Assembly (NCBI GenBank): GCA_001725415.1
Contig: MEGH01000005.1
Coordinates: 135,218-199,217, forward strand
Direction: 5' to 3'
Source of the DNA: Pseudonocardia sp. SCN 73-27
GTDB lineage: Bacteria; Actinomycetota; Actinomycetes; Mycobacteriales; Pseudonocardiaceae
Length of the DNA: 64,000 nucleotides
Shown: positions 48,762 to 56,853 of the stretch, piece after piece
Numbering within the stretch: the stretch's first letter is position 1
Layout: every line of letters starts with the position of its first letter
Notes under the pieces: generated by a model
What the model was told of the DNA's origin: nothing
Seen by the model: only the letters and a program-made list of their open reading frames with translations
The model's database searches: none
Made by a program: the position numbers and the translations under genes

Positions 48762-49988
48762 TCATCGACGACCCGTTGGCGGCGCCTCGGGCAGGTCGAA
48801 GTTGAACACGCGAGCCGCGTTGTCCTGGAGAATCTTCCGCTTGACGTCGTCGGGCAGGCCAGCAAGCTGCTTGTGCGCGACCTCGATGCAGTTCGGCCAG
48901 GTCGAGTCGGTGTGCGGGTAGTCCGTCTCGATCATGACGTTGTCCACCCCGATCTTGTCCAGCGCGCTTACGCCGAACGGGTCCTCGATGAAGCAGCCGT
49001 AGAAGTGCTTGCGGAACAGCTCCGAGGGCATGACCGACATGTCGAGCCCGCCGAGGTCGTCGTCCCGGCCACCGACCGCGCCCGTGGTGAGGTCGCCGCC
49101 GAAGTCGCCCTTGGCCGCCCAGCCCCGATGCACCTCGACGACGTGGTCGCTGCGCTCGAGGACATACGGGATCCACCCGATCCCGCCCTCGGACAGGCAG
49201 AGCTTCAGGTCCGGGTACTTGGGCAGCCACGGGCTGAACAACCAGTCGATGCAGGCCGCCGCGGTGCTCGCGACTGGGGTCAGCGCAATGATGGCGGCCA
49301 TCGGCATCTCCGGCGAGGTCGCCGGCAGTTGCGACGACGAACCGAGGTGCATGCAGATCGGCATCCCGGTCTCCGCGGCCGCCGCGACCATCGGCTCCCA
49401 GAACCCGTTCCGGTCGTGGATCGACGGAAGCCCGAGCTGGTAGGGGTTCTCGCTGAATGCGATGGCCTTGGCGCCCTTGGCCGCTGTCCGCTCGATCTCC
49501 TTGGCCGCGAGGTGCGCGTCCCACAGCGGCAGGATGATCATCGGGATCAGCCGGTCGGGAGCGGTCCCGCACCACTCGTCGATCATCCAGTCGTTGTATG
49601 CCTTGACGCAGGCCAGCCCCAGCTGACGGTCAGTGGCCTCGGTGAAGGTCTGACCGCAGAACCGCGGGAAGGACGGGAAGGACAGCGAGGCGATGACGCC
49701 CGCGCGGTTCATGTCCTCGACCCGGGCGGCCGGCTCGTAGCAGCCGGGCCGCATGTCGTCGTAGGTCACCGGCAGCGGGCTGAACTCCTCCCGCTTCTTC
49801 CCAGCGGCTGCGGACAGGCCCGTCGTCGGCATCCGCTTGCCCTCGAAGACCCACGCCTCACCCTGGTCGTCGCGCACCATGCGCGGACCGGCCTCGCGCA
49901 TGGCAGCCGGGAGGCGGTCCTGCCAGACATGCGGCGGTTCGAGAACGTGGTCGTCCACGGAGACCAACCAGTCCAGAGAGAGAGTCAC
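48762..49988 (-). CDS. Amidohydrolase family protein, paralogue D
   Basis: A 408-residue amidohydrolase_2-type TIM barrel. The GTG at 49986-49988 follows AAAGGGG and gives VTLSLDWLVSVDDHVLEPPH, again with DDH at the first metal-site position. Other landmarks: SFPRFCGQTF, CMHLGSSSQLPATSP, SEGGIGWIPYVLERS and ETDYPHTDSTWPNC. It shares more with paralogue B (22482) than with A and C. It lies between the hydratase and LLM genes of the 17-gene run, spaced 19 and 28 bases. Confidence 0.87.
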   Translation of the reverse strand: MTLSLDWLVSVDDHVLEPPHVWQDRLPAAMREAGPRMVRDDQGEAWVFEGKRMPTTGLSAAAGKKREEFSPLPVTYDDMRPGCYEPAARVEDMNRAGVIASLSFPSFPRFCGQTFTEATDRQLGLACVKAYNDWMIDEWCGTAPDRLIPMIILPLWDAHLAAKEIERTAAKGAKAIAFSENPYQLGLPSIHDRNGFWEPMVAAAAETGMPICMHLGSSSQLPATSPEMPMAAIIALTPVASTAAACIDWLFSPWLPKYPDLKLCLSEGGIGWIPYVLERSDHVVEVHRGWAAKGDFGGDLTTGAVGGRDDDLGGLDMSVMPSELFRKHFYGCFIEDPFGVSALDKIGVDNVMIETDYPHTDSTWPNCIEVAHKQLAGLPDDVKRKILQDNAARVFNFDLPEAPPTGRR

Positions 49989-50007
49989 TGTCGCGTCCCC
50001 TTTGTCG

Positions 50008-50817
50008 TCAGGAGACCTGTGCCGCGCCGGCACGGGTCCCGGTCTTGATGGCGTCGGTGTACGAGTCGAGGGTGGTCCGGAACTCGGGCAGGGCGAAGGT
50101 CTCGCTCTCCGCGGCGAACGCGAAGTCGAGCACCGTCGCCACAGCCCGGCTCATGTGCATGTTCAGCGCCCGCTTGGTGTCCCGCAGAGCCTGCTGCGGC
50201 TGCGCGGCGAGTCGTTCGGCCAGCTCGAGCGCGCGCTCCAACACGGTCTCGTGCGACACCACGTGGTTGGCCAGCCCGATTCGCTCCGCAGTAACCGCGT
50301 CGATCCGGTCACCGGTCAGGAGATACTCCTTGGCCCGCAGGATGCTCATCATCAGAGGCCAGGCCAGCACTCCGCCGTCCGCCGCCACGACACCGAGGTT
50401 GACGTGCGGATCGGCGAAGAAGGCCTTGTCGCTCATGAACACGACGTCGGCGAGCACCGCGAGACTGCACCCGAGACCGACTGCCGGACCGTTGACCGCC
50501 GCGACGATCGGCTTGGGGAAGGCCAGCATCTCGGTGACGATCCGCCTGGCTTCGGCCATCGTGCTGTACCGGTACTGCGCATCCTCGGAGACCCGGGTCA
50601 GGTAGTCCGTGTCTCCGCCGGCCGAAAAAGCCCGTCCGGCACCGGTGAGCACCACCGCGCGCACCTCCTCGTCAAGGGCCAGGTTGCGCCACACTGCAGC
50701 GAGCGCCCGGTGCAGACGCTCGTCGACGGCGTTGAGGCGATCCGGACGATTCATGACGACCGTCCGCACCGGGCCCGCGCCCTCGATCCTCAGTACCTCG
50801 GTGTCGATGCGATCCAT
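50008..50817 (-). CDS. Enoyl-CoA hydratase/isomerase family protein
   Basis: A 269-residue crotonase-fold protein. I start at the ATG at 50815-50817 (MDRIDTEVLRIEGAGPVRTV); the frame continues 26 codons further upstream without family similarity. Motifs: MNRPDRLNAV, AFSAGGDTDYL and NGPAVGLGCSLAVLADVVF. The loop FADPHVNLGVVAADGGVLAWP has no Glu at the common hydratase position, as in some isomerase or hydrolase branches. It is followed by amidohydrolase D. Confidence 0.88.
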   Translation of the reverse strand: MDRIDTEVLRIEGAGPVRTVVMNRPDRLNAVDERLHRALAAVWRNLALDEEVRAVVLTGAGRAFSAGGDTDYLTRVSEDAQYRYSTMAEARRIVTEMLAFPKPIVAAVNGPAVGLGCSLAVLADVVFMSDKAFFADPHVNLGVVAADGGVLAWPLMMSILRAKEYLLTGDRIDAVTAERIGLANHVVSHETVLERALELAERLAAQPQQALRDTKRALNMHMSRAVATVLDFAFAAESETFALPEFRTTLDSYTDAIKTGTRAGAAQVS

Positions 50818-50898
50818 CGTGCCCAGCCCTTCTTCGGAACTTCGATCCAGTATTGGCGCGGTCGGCGGTCGGCCGACAGACCGAACCGATGCCATCAG

Positions 50899-50912
50899 TG
50901 GTACTGCTACCC
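50899..50912. promoter_or_regulatory. Short inverted repeat upstream of the hydratase gene
   Basis: GGTA and TACC (50900-50903 and 50908-50911) are inverted repeats with four bases between, in the 108-base gap inside the 17-gene run. It is reminiscent of the 20-bp motif (GGTAC, TACC) but the spacing differs, so membership in the group is doubtful. Confidence 0.25.
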
Positions 50913-50925
50913 ACAGCCTGCACTG

Positions 50926-52053
50926 CTATCCGGATGCGAGATCCAGCCAGTCGGCACGGGCGAAACGCTCGATCGCGTCGGGGTCGGGATCGAACCCGGA
51001 CCCCGGCTGGTCCGAGACGACGAGGAGGCCGTCCCGCAGCTCGAAACGGCCTGGAACCAGGCCGTTGAACCACGGCACGTACTCCCACCACGCCTCACGC
51101 TGGTTCAGAGCGGCGATCAGCTGAGCCGACACGTGGGGGTAGATGTGCGGTAGCAGGACGCCCTCACCCTGCGACACCAGCTCCGCCGTCCGCATCCACT
51201 GGGAGATCCCCCCGACGCGCTCCAGCTCGGCGATGACGTAGGGCACGCCTGCGTCGACGAGCGCCCGGAAGTCCGCCTCCTCGAACAGGGATTCGCCGGT
51301 CGCGATCGGGACCGGGGATCGAACCACCAGCTCGCGGTAGCCGGCGAGGTCGTGATGGCCGATGGGGTCCTCGAGCCACGCGAGACCGAGCGGGGCGAAT
51401 GCCTCGGCGGCCCGCAGCGCGGCGGCCGGATCCCAGTGCTGAAGGGCGTCCACCATCAAGGTCGCATCAGCCGGCAGGGCCGCCTTGACGGCCCCGATCC
51501 GCTCGAGATCCTCCTCGAGGTCCGGCTTCCCGACGATCATCTTGATCGCCTTCACCCCACCGGCGTAGATGGCCTTCGCCTCGGTGACGAGGTCCTCGGG
51601 CGCCGAACCGAGCATCAATCCGGTCTGGTAGGCGCGGACCGTGTCCGACCGCTTCCCGAGGGCCCGGGCGAGGCTCACCCCGCGGCGCCGGCACAGCAGG
51701 TCCTGCACCGCCATCTCCAGGCCGGACGTCGCGAACGCCCCCGCCCCGGACCAGCCGACGAACCCCAGGTGTCCGCGCAGCGAGGTCACCACGGACTCCC
51801 CGTCATGGGGCGTGGTGCCGCGCAGTTGAGGACCGAGGAGCTGCAGGCCCGCCTCGAACAGCACCAGTAGCCGCTCCTGCTGCGCCCAGACCAGGGAGTA
51901 CCCCTGGGCACCGTCCGCGTCGGTCAACCGCACGACGATGACCCCGAGGTCCGCGCGGATCCGCTGGCCGTTGGGCAGCACGACGTCCTTGAGACCGGTC
52001 GGCAGCGCGAGCCGCCGCCCCTCCACACGCTCGATGCGCGATCCTTCACTCAT
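50926..52053 (-). CDS. Mandelate racemase/muconate lactonizing enzyme family protein (enolase superfamily)
   Basis: A 375-residue enolase-superfamily enzyme. Barrel landmarks: AIKMIVGK (near 170, one Lys at the place of the usual KxK), metal-ligand candidates Asp in LMVDALQHWD, Glu in WLEDPIGHHD and Glu in GESLFEE, and His in LPHIYPHVS near the C-terminal end. Members abstract a proton alpha to a carboxylate to give racemisation, cycloisomerisation or dehydration. The ATG overlaps the DUF35 gene stop by one base. It may act on a hydroxy acid released by the neighbouring aldolase-like protein; this is speculation. Confidence 0.85.
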   Translation of the reverse strand: MSEGSRIERVEGRRLALPTGLKDVVLPNGQRIRADLGVIVVRLTDADGAQGYSLVWAQQERLLVLFEAGLQLLGPQLRGTTPHDGESVVTSLRGHLGFVGWSGAGAFATSGLEMAVQDLLCRRRGVSLARALGKRSDTVRAYQTGLMLGSAPEDLVTEAKAIYAGGVKAIKMIVGKPDLEEDLERIGAVKAALPADATLMVDALQHWDPAAALRAAEAFAPLGLAWLEDPIGHHDLAGYRELVVRSPVPIATGESLFEEADFRALVDAGVPYVIAELERVGGISQWMRTAELVSQGEGVLLPHIYPHVSAQLIAALNQREAWWEYVPWFNGLVPGRFELRDGLLVVSDQPGSGFDPDPDAIERFARADWLDLASG

Positions 52054-52493
52054 CAGATCTCCTCACCGCTCCCGACCGACGGCTCCCAGCGCAGGATCGT
52101 CGCGTCCTCACCATGCTGGTCGACGACGGCCTGATAACCGACCCGGACGTGCAGCCCGATCGCCAGCCCCTCGCCGTCGGCAGGACCATTCCAGCCGCCC
52201 GGCATGAACACGTCGTCCTGATCGTCGAGCCGCACGAGCACGACGGTGTAGGGCACCAGGGCCTGTGGTGACGGCGGGCGGTGCGTGACGGTCCAGGACA
52301 CGACCGTCCCGGTGCCCCGCGACTCGGTCCACCGCCACTCCAGCGACCCGCAGTCGTTGCAGATCGCCCGGGACGGCCAGCGCAGCCGACCGCAGTCGGT
52401 GCAGGTCTGCAAGGCGAGCTCGTGTCGGCGCAGTGCCAGCCACCATTCCCTGGAGTCACGATCCATCAGGACCGGAACCTGCTGGTCGCTCAT
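52053..52493 (-). CDS. DUF35 zinc-ribbon/OB-fold protein, partner of the thiolase-like protein
   Basis: A 146-residue protein with a zinc ribbon (Cys31, Cys34, Cys45, Cys48 in CTDCGRLRWP and CNDCGS) followed by an OB-fold (GTVVSWTVTHRPPSP, YTVVLVRLDD). DUF35 proteins form complexes with SCP2-thiolase-like proteins; the Ltp2-DUF35 pair is a steroid side-chain retro-aldolase. Its ATG overlaps the stop of the thiolase-like gene (ATGA), strongly supporting that partnership. Confidence 0.9.
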   Translation of the reverse strand: MSDQQVPVLMDRDSREWWLALRRHELALQTCTDCGRLRWPSRAICNDCGSLEWRWTESRGTGTVVSWTVTHRPPSPQALVPYTVVLVRLDDQDDVFMPGGWNGPADGEGLAIGLHVRVGYQAVVDQHGEDATILRWEPSVGSGEEI

Positions 52494-53668
52494 GCCGCCT
52501 GCCTCAGCACGACCGCCGACGTCGCGCCCGAGAGCATGCCGGGCTGGGAGGTGGCGAGCGCGACCTCCGCTCCCGGCACCTGTCGGGGGCCACAGGCTCC
52601 GCGCAGCTGGTTCACCGCCTCGACGACGTGGTTGAGACCGTGGACGTATCCCTCTGACAGGTGCCCGCCGTGGGTGTTGACCGGCAGCGAACCGCCGAGT
52701 GCCGTCGCGCCGTCCGCCACCATGGCGGCCGCCTCGCCGGGCTTGCAGAAGCCGTAGGCCTCGAGCTGCATGAGGACGAGCGGGGTGAAGGCATCGTAGA
52801 ACTCGGCGACGTCGATCTCCTCCGGGCCGATTCCCGCCGAGGCGTACAGCCGGGGTGCCATCCGTACGGCAGGTGCCACCGACCGGTCGCTCCAGTGGTT
52901 CGAGGTGAGCTGGTACCCGCCGCCGAAGGCGGCACCGCTGATCAGAACCGCCGGCTTCCGGAGGTCCCTGGCCCGCTCCGCCGTGGTGACCACCAGCGCG
53001 ACTGCGCCATCGGTCTCCAGGCAGCAGTCGAACAGCCGCAGCGGATCGGAGATCCAGCGCGAGGCGAGGTAGTCCTCCATCGTCAGTGGTTGCGTCATCA
53101 TCGCCCTGGGGCTCAGCCGGGCGTGTTCACGCTGGGTGATGGCCACCCGGCCGAGATCCTCCGCCGCATAGTCCCAACGGTGCAGGTACGCCCGCGTCTC
53201 CATGGCGAACAGCTGCGGTGGAGTGAGATGGCCGTGCGGGATCCAGTACTGCGCGTCACCCGCCGCTGCGGCCGGCCCCGTGGCGGACCCCATCCGGCCC
53301 TCGGACCGGGAGTTCAGCGCGCGCCAGCAGACCACGCACTCGGCCATGCCCGAAGCGACCGCCATGGCCGCATCGACCAGGGTCCCGACCGAGGCGCTCC
53401 CGCCCCCGAACACGTCACGGACGAACCGGACATCGGCGATGCCGAGGCCCTGGGCCACCTGCGCAGGGTCGACCGAGTCACCGACGCGGTGACAGGCGAC
53501 ACCGTCGACGTCCCGCACCCCGAGCCCGGCGTCGTCGAGCGCCGCCCGGATCGCCCGCAGCGCGAGCGTCTGCGTGCTCACCCCGGAGTCCCGGGAGTAG
53601 TCCGTGTAACCGACACCCACGATCGCGGTCCGGTCGCGCAGGGTCCGCTCGGCGTGCGGCATGACCAC
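52490..53668 (-). CDS. Thiolase-fold protein lacking the nucleophilic cysteine (Ltp2-like, probable aldolase)
   Basis: A 392-residue thiolase-fold protein of the SCP2/lipid-transfer group. Where SCP-x thiolases have NNNCATGS, it reads FGGGSASVG (residues 88-95), so the acylated Cys is replaced by Gly; the C-terminal motif is NTHGGHLSEGYVHG instead of GGLISKGHP. Loss of Cys plus an adjacent DUF35 gene is the pattern of Ltp2-type retro-aldolases, which split beta-hydroxyacyl-CoAs. The start is a GTG at 53666-53668 sharing one base with the upstream stop, or the ATG two codons later. Confidence 0.86.
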   Translation of the reverse strand: MVMPHAERTLRDRTAIVGVGYTDYSRDSGVSTQTLALRAIRAALDDAGLGVRDVDGVACHRVGDSVDPAQVAQGLGIADVRFVRDVFGGGSASVGTLVDAAMAVASGMAECVVCWRALNSRSEGRMGSATGPAAAAGDAQYWIPHGHLTPPQLFAMETRAYLHRWDYAAEDLGRVAITQREHARLSPRAMMTQPLTMEDYLASRWISDPLRLFDCCLETDGAVALVVTTAERARDLRKPAVLISGAAFGGGYQLTSNHWSDRSVAPAVRMAPRLYASAGIGPEEIDVAEFYDAFTPLVLMQLEAYGFCKPGEAAAMVADGATALGGSLPVNTHGGHLSEGYVHGLNHVVEAVNQLRGACGPRQVPGAEVALATSQPGMLSGATSAVVLRQAA

Positions 53669-54648
53669 TACGCCCGGCTCGCGAGCGTCTCGCCGAGCTC
53701 GGACGTGATCGTCTGCAGGATCGTCGGCCAGCCGCGGAGCGTGTCCGGCCGGGCCGGCGTGGCGCCGCGGCGGTCGCCGAACAGCGCAAGGATCTCGGCG
53801 CCATCGGGACCGGCGACGACCGGCCCCATCGGGAACCCAGGGCGCTGCACCAGCATGTCGCCGGCCACCTGCTCCGCGCCGTCGACGGTGCAGCTCCCCC
53901 GCACGACGAGGTGGAAGACCTCGGTCTCCACGGTGAACCCGCTCGAGGCGAGCCCCCCGGCTCCGGTCGAGGCGAGCACGAGCACAGGGCCGCGCTCGAG
54001 GTCGCCGAGGAGCGATCCGGCAGCGTGGGTCGACTCGTCGATGCGCGGCCAGCTGTCGGCGTCGGCGTAGGACCCGTTCTGGAACGGCTTGCGGAAGTCG
54101 CCGAGTGTCGTGGCGAGGGCGGAGGCACCCGCCATGTCAGCCGGGTCGTCCGAGGTCAGGTCACCCGTGATGCCGAGCCAGGCGGCGAGCCTCGCGTCCC
54201 CGGCGCTGTGGGTCGGTGCGCTCGGGCTCACGTGGCGGACCTTGACACCACGCCGGTCAGCGAAGCAGAGCACTGTCCAGCCGCCCTCGGGGCCGTGCGC
54301 GTAATTGTCGCTCGGATAGGGCTTCCAGCCGCGCTGGAATCGGAACTCACCCTCGTCGTACGATTCCGGCCCCATCGGCAGCACACCGCGCGCAGAAAGA
54401 CGGAAATTGTCGCTCGCGTGCCCGTGGGCGGGTGCGTCCGGCGGTGTGAAACCCGGCTGGACCGCCAGGAACAACATGACCGGCCCTACCTCGCCGTCGC
54501 CGAGCAGGAGGGCCGTCGTGTCGAACGGGGTGTTCGCGGTCCGCGAGGACCTGCGCAGCTCCTCGGGCACCGTCCAGCGGGCGGTGTCCCGGAAGCTCAG
54601 TCCGACATGGTCCTCGTTCTCGGCGACTTCACCGAAGGTCTGGAGCAC
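53668..54648 (-). CDS. Unknown bicupin-like protein
   Basis: A 326-residue protein I do not recognise. It appears to consist of two cupin-like halves: the first with PAHGHASDNFRLSARG (paired His) and FRFQRGWKPYPSDNYAHGPEGG; the second with EVFHLVVRGSCTVDGAEQVAGDMLVQRPGFPMGPVV. I start at the GTG at 54646-54648, seven bases after GGAGG. There is no signal peptide. The gene is tightly coupled to the thiolase-like gene (one shared base), so it probably acts in the same pathway, perhaps as a small-molecule isomerase, dioxygenase or sensor. Confidence 0.7.
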   Translation of the reverse strand: MLQTFGEVAENEDHVGLSFRDTARWTVPEELRRSSRTANTPFDTTALLLGDGEVGPVMLFLAVQPGFTPPDAPAHGHASDNFRLSARGVLPMGPESYDEGEFRFQRGWKPYPSDNYAHGPEGGWTVLCFADRRGVKVRHVSPSAPTHSAGDARLAAWLGITGDLTSDDPADMAGASALATTLGDFRKPFQNGSYADADSWPRIDESTHAAGSLLGDLERGPVLVLASTGAGGLASSGFTVETEVFHLVVRGSCTVDGAEQVAGDMLVQRPGFPMGPVVAGPDGAEILALFGDRRGATPARPDTLRGWPTILQTITSELGETLASRA

Positions 54649-54758
54649 GACACTGCCTCCTGAATAGACGGGTGACCTGACCGGTCTCCCCATTCTTGGC
54701 GGGGTGCCGACAAGCGGCCAGACCGCAAAGGGATAGAGGGACTACCATGTTCGCCGAT

Positions 54759-55931
54759 TCAACGGACGCGCTGGTCGAATCGCGTGCCGAGGTACTCCGA
54801 CGCGATCCGGACCCGTTGGATGTTCAGGGTGCCCCCGGCGAGCGACCATCCGTGGGCGTCCCGATGCAGGCGTTCGACCTCGTACTCCTCGGAGTAGCCG
54901 TAGCCACCCAGCACCTGGATCGCCAGGTCCGAGACGACTTTCGCGGTCTCGTTCGCGGTGCACTTCGCGATGGACGCAGCGAGGGGGCTCGGCGCACCGC
55001 GACCGGCCTCGGTCGCCGCCGCATAGATCAGCAGCCGGGCCGCCTCCACGCGCATCACCATGTCCGCGATCGCCCCCTGCACGAGCTGGAAGTCCGCGAT
55101 CGGGCGGCCGAACTGCCTGCGCTCCGTGACGTGTCGTGCCGCCCGGTCCAGCGCGGTCTGCGCCACCGCGAGCGACATCGTCGCGTTGCCGAGGCGCTCG
55201 ATGGAGAAGGCGGTGAAGAGCGTCGAGAATCCGCCCGCCGGGACGATGAGGTTCGTGAGCGGCACCCGGACGTCGGTGAGCCCGATGTCGGCGGAGCAGA
55301 TTCCGCGGAAGCCCATGAGCTGTTCCTGGGCCCCGAACTCCACACCAGGGGTGTCCCCGTCGACGACGACGGCGCCGATCGCGCGAGACCCGGGACTGTC
55401 GTCCAGCCGCAGGTACACCAGGTACTGCTCCGAGTGGCCGGCGCCCGAGCACCACCGCTTGACGCCGTTGATCACCACCGCGTCGCCGTCGATCCGGCCC
55501 CGGGTGGTCATGTCGGTCGCGGCGGTGCCGGCCTCGGGCTCGGAGATCGACACCGCCAGCGTCTTCTCACCCGCGACGATCGGGGGCAGCAAGCGGCTCC
55601 GCTGCTCGTCGGAGCCGAACAGGTCGATCACCCGGGCCGGACCGGTACAGGCCTCGAAGACCGGCCAGGCGGCAACCGGTGAGGCCTTCGCCAGCTCCTC
55701 CAGAACCACGAGCGCGTCGAGCAGTGGCCGGCCCTCCCCGCCGTACGCCTCGGGCAGCGTGATGCCGAGGAGGCCGAGGTCCGAGAGGGCGCGCCGTTCG
55801 GCCGCGGGCAGCGGAGTCCGGTCCCGGTCCCACTCCCGGGCGTGCGGGGCGAACCTGTCGGCCGCCAGCTTCGCGACCATCTGCCGCAGCGCGATCTGGT
55901 CCGGTTCGAGCCGAGCCAGGATGTCCTTCAT
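54759..55931 (-). CDS. Acyl-CoA dehydrogenase
   Basis: A 390-residue flavoprotein: LGITLPEAYGGEGRPLLDALV, VSISEPEAGTAATDMTTRG (with A-A-T-D where most have SDLA), GVKRWCSGAGHSEQYLVYL, RRQFGRPIADFQLVQGAIADM, LGGYGYSEEYEVERLHRDA and the C-terminal SLAGGTLNIQRVRIASEYLG. The changed TAATD and GGTLNI motifs set it apart from the other dehydrogenases in this window and resemble the group acting on succinyl- or cyclic acyl-CoAs. It lies ten bases after the DoxX gene. Confidence 0.88.
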   Translation of the reverse strand: MKDILARLEPDQIALRQMVAKLAADRFAPHAREWDRDRTPLPAAERRALSDLGLLGITLPEAYGGEGRPLLDALVVLEELAKASPVAAWPVFEACTGPARVIDLFGSDEQRSRLLPPIVAGEKTLAVSISEPEAGTAATDMTTRGRIDGDAVVINGVKRWCSGAGHSEQYLVYLRLDDSPGSRAIGAVVVDGDTPGVEFGAQEQLMGFRGICSADIGLTDVRVPLTNLIVPAGGFSTLFTAFSIERLGNATMSLAVAQTALDRAARHVTERRQFGRPIADFQLVQGAIADMVMRVEAARLLIYAAATEAGRGAPSPLAASIAKCTANETAKVVSDLAIQVLGGYGYSEEYEVERLHRDAHGWSLAGGTLNIQRVRIASEYLGTRFDQRVR

Positions 55932-55941
55932 CTCTCTCCGT

Positions 55942-56472
55942 TCACTGGGGAGCGCCGGCAGCCGTCGCCGGCGTGCCGTCGTTCAGCGGGGGTCGGTATG
56001 TGAGCAGGAGCAGGCCCGCGGCCCCGATCACACCGAGCCCGGCGGCGAACAGCGCGGCCCACACTCCGGCGATCGACACGCCCAGCGCCGCGTCGAGCGA
56101 GAGTGCCCCCGGGCCCGTCCAGGCGAGGACCACGGCACAGAGGGCAAGCACGAGGACGTACTCATACCCGTCCCGGAAGACGAAGAACCCGTTGCGGCGA
56201 TGGGCGACGACGCCGGCGACCGCCATCACACCCACCGCGGCCGCCGCCGACAGCGGCGTCGCCAGACCGAGAAGGATCCCCACGCCGGCCACGACCTCGG
56301 TGACGGCACTCATCGTGGCCTGCACAATGCCGTGGCGCAGGCCGAGGCCTTCGAACCACCGCGCCGCTCCTGGCAGCCTCCCCCCGCCGAACGCATGGTT
56401 CAGGCCGTGGACGACCAGCACACCACCGACGACCAGACGCAGCAGCAGCATGGCCCCGTCAACGCGCTCCAC
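55942..56472 (-). CDS. DoxX family membrane protein
   Basis: A 176-residue membrane protein with four hydrophobic helices and the DoxX pattern LLLRLVVGGVLVVHGLNHAFGGG at the N-terminus, RNGFFVFRDGYEYVLVLALC later. I start at the GTG at 56470-56472, nine bases after GGGAGGG. DoxX proteins are found with oxidases and thiosulfate:quinone systems, but many have no defined role. Its place between a carboxymuconolactone-decarboxylase-like gene and a dehydrogenase suggests a membrane electron-transfer or protective role. Confidence 0.83.
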   Translation of the reverse strand: MERVDGAMLLLRLVVGGVLVVHGLNHAFGGGRLPGAARWFEGLGLRHGIVQATMSAVTEVVAGVGILLGLATPLSAAAAVGVMAVAGVVAHRRNGFFVFRDGYEYVLVLALCAVVLAWTGPGALSLDAALGVSIAGVWAALFAAGLGVIGAAGLLLLTYRPPLNDGTPATAAGAPQ

Positions 56473-56507
56473 GCACGCCACCCCTCCCGTACTTCTGGCC
56501 CGCCGGT

Positions 56508-56831
56508 TCAGCTGACATTCCGGTAGACGCGAAGGTGCGCGCCCCGGTCGAGGGTCCGCTCCGCGATGCACAGCGACTCCTCCAGCGCGTCCCGGCCGCC
56601 GTAGATGCCCGCATGCAGCAGCACTTCCTGGATCTCCTCGGTCCCGCATCCACTGGTCGCTGCCCCGCGCAGTGCGGTGCGAAGCTCCTCGAAGCGGGAC
56701 TGCGCCGCCAGGATCGCGACGGTCACCAGGCTCCGGTCCCGGGCGCCGAGCCCGGGCCGCGCCCACAGCTCCCCCCAGCACCTCATCGCGTCGAAGTCCG
56801 CGAGCGGACCTGCGAACGACTCCTCCGACAT
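56508..56831 (-). CDS. Carboxymuconolactone decarboxylase family protein
   Basis: A 107-residue all-helical protein with the family pattern RDRSLVTVAILAAQ, LRTALRGAATSGCGTEEIQEVLLHAGIYGG and an AFxSL-like C-terminus. The central Glu/His residues in EIQEVLLH are as in PcaC-type decarboxylases; the CxxC of AhpD-type peroxidases is absent. The ATG at 56829-56831 follows GAGAGGAGAGG. It may decarboxylate a lactone or keto acid, but the family also includes proteins of unknown role. Confidence 0.83.
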   Translation of the reverse strand: MSEESFAGPLADFDAMRCWGELWARPGLGARDRSLVTVAILAAQSRFEELRTALRGAATSGCGTEEIQEVLLHAGIYGGRDALEESLCIAERTLDRGAHLRVYRNVS

Positions 56832-56853
56832 CGTTGCCTCTCCTCTCGGCGGG

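Noticed and set aside
50899-50912. GGTACTGC-TACC as a seventh copy of the TACCAGCA motif
   Set aside because: The two halves are three bases closer than in the other sites and TACCAGCA is not kept, so I list it only as a weak separate repeat.
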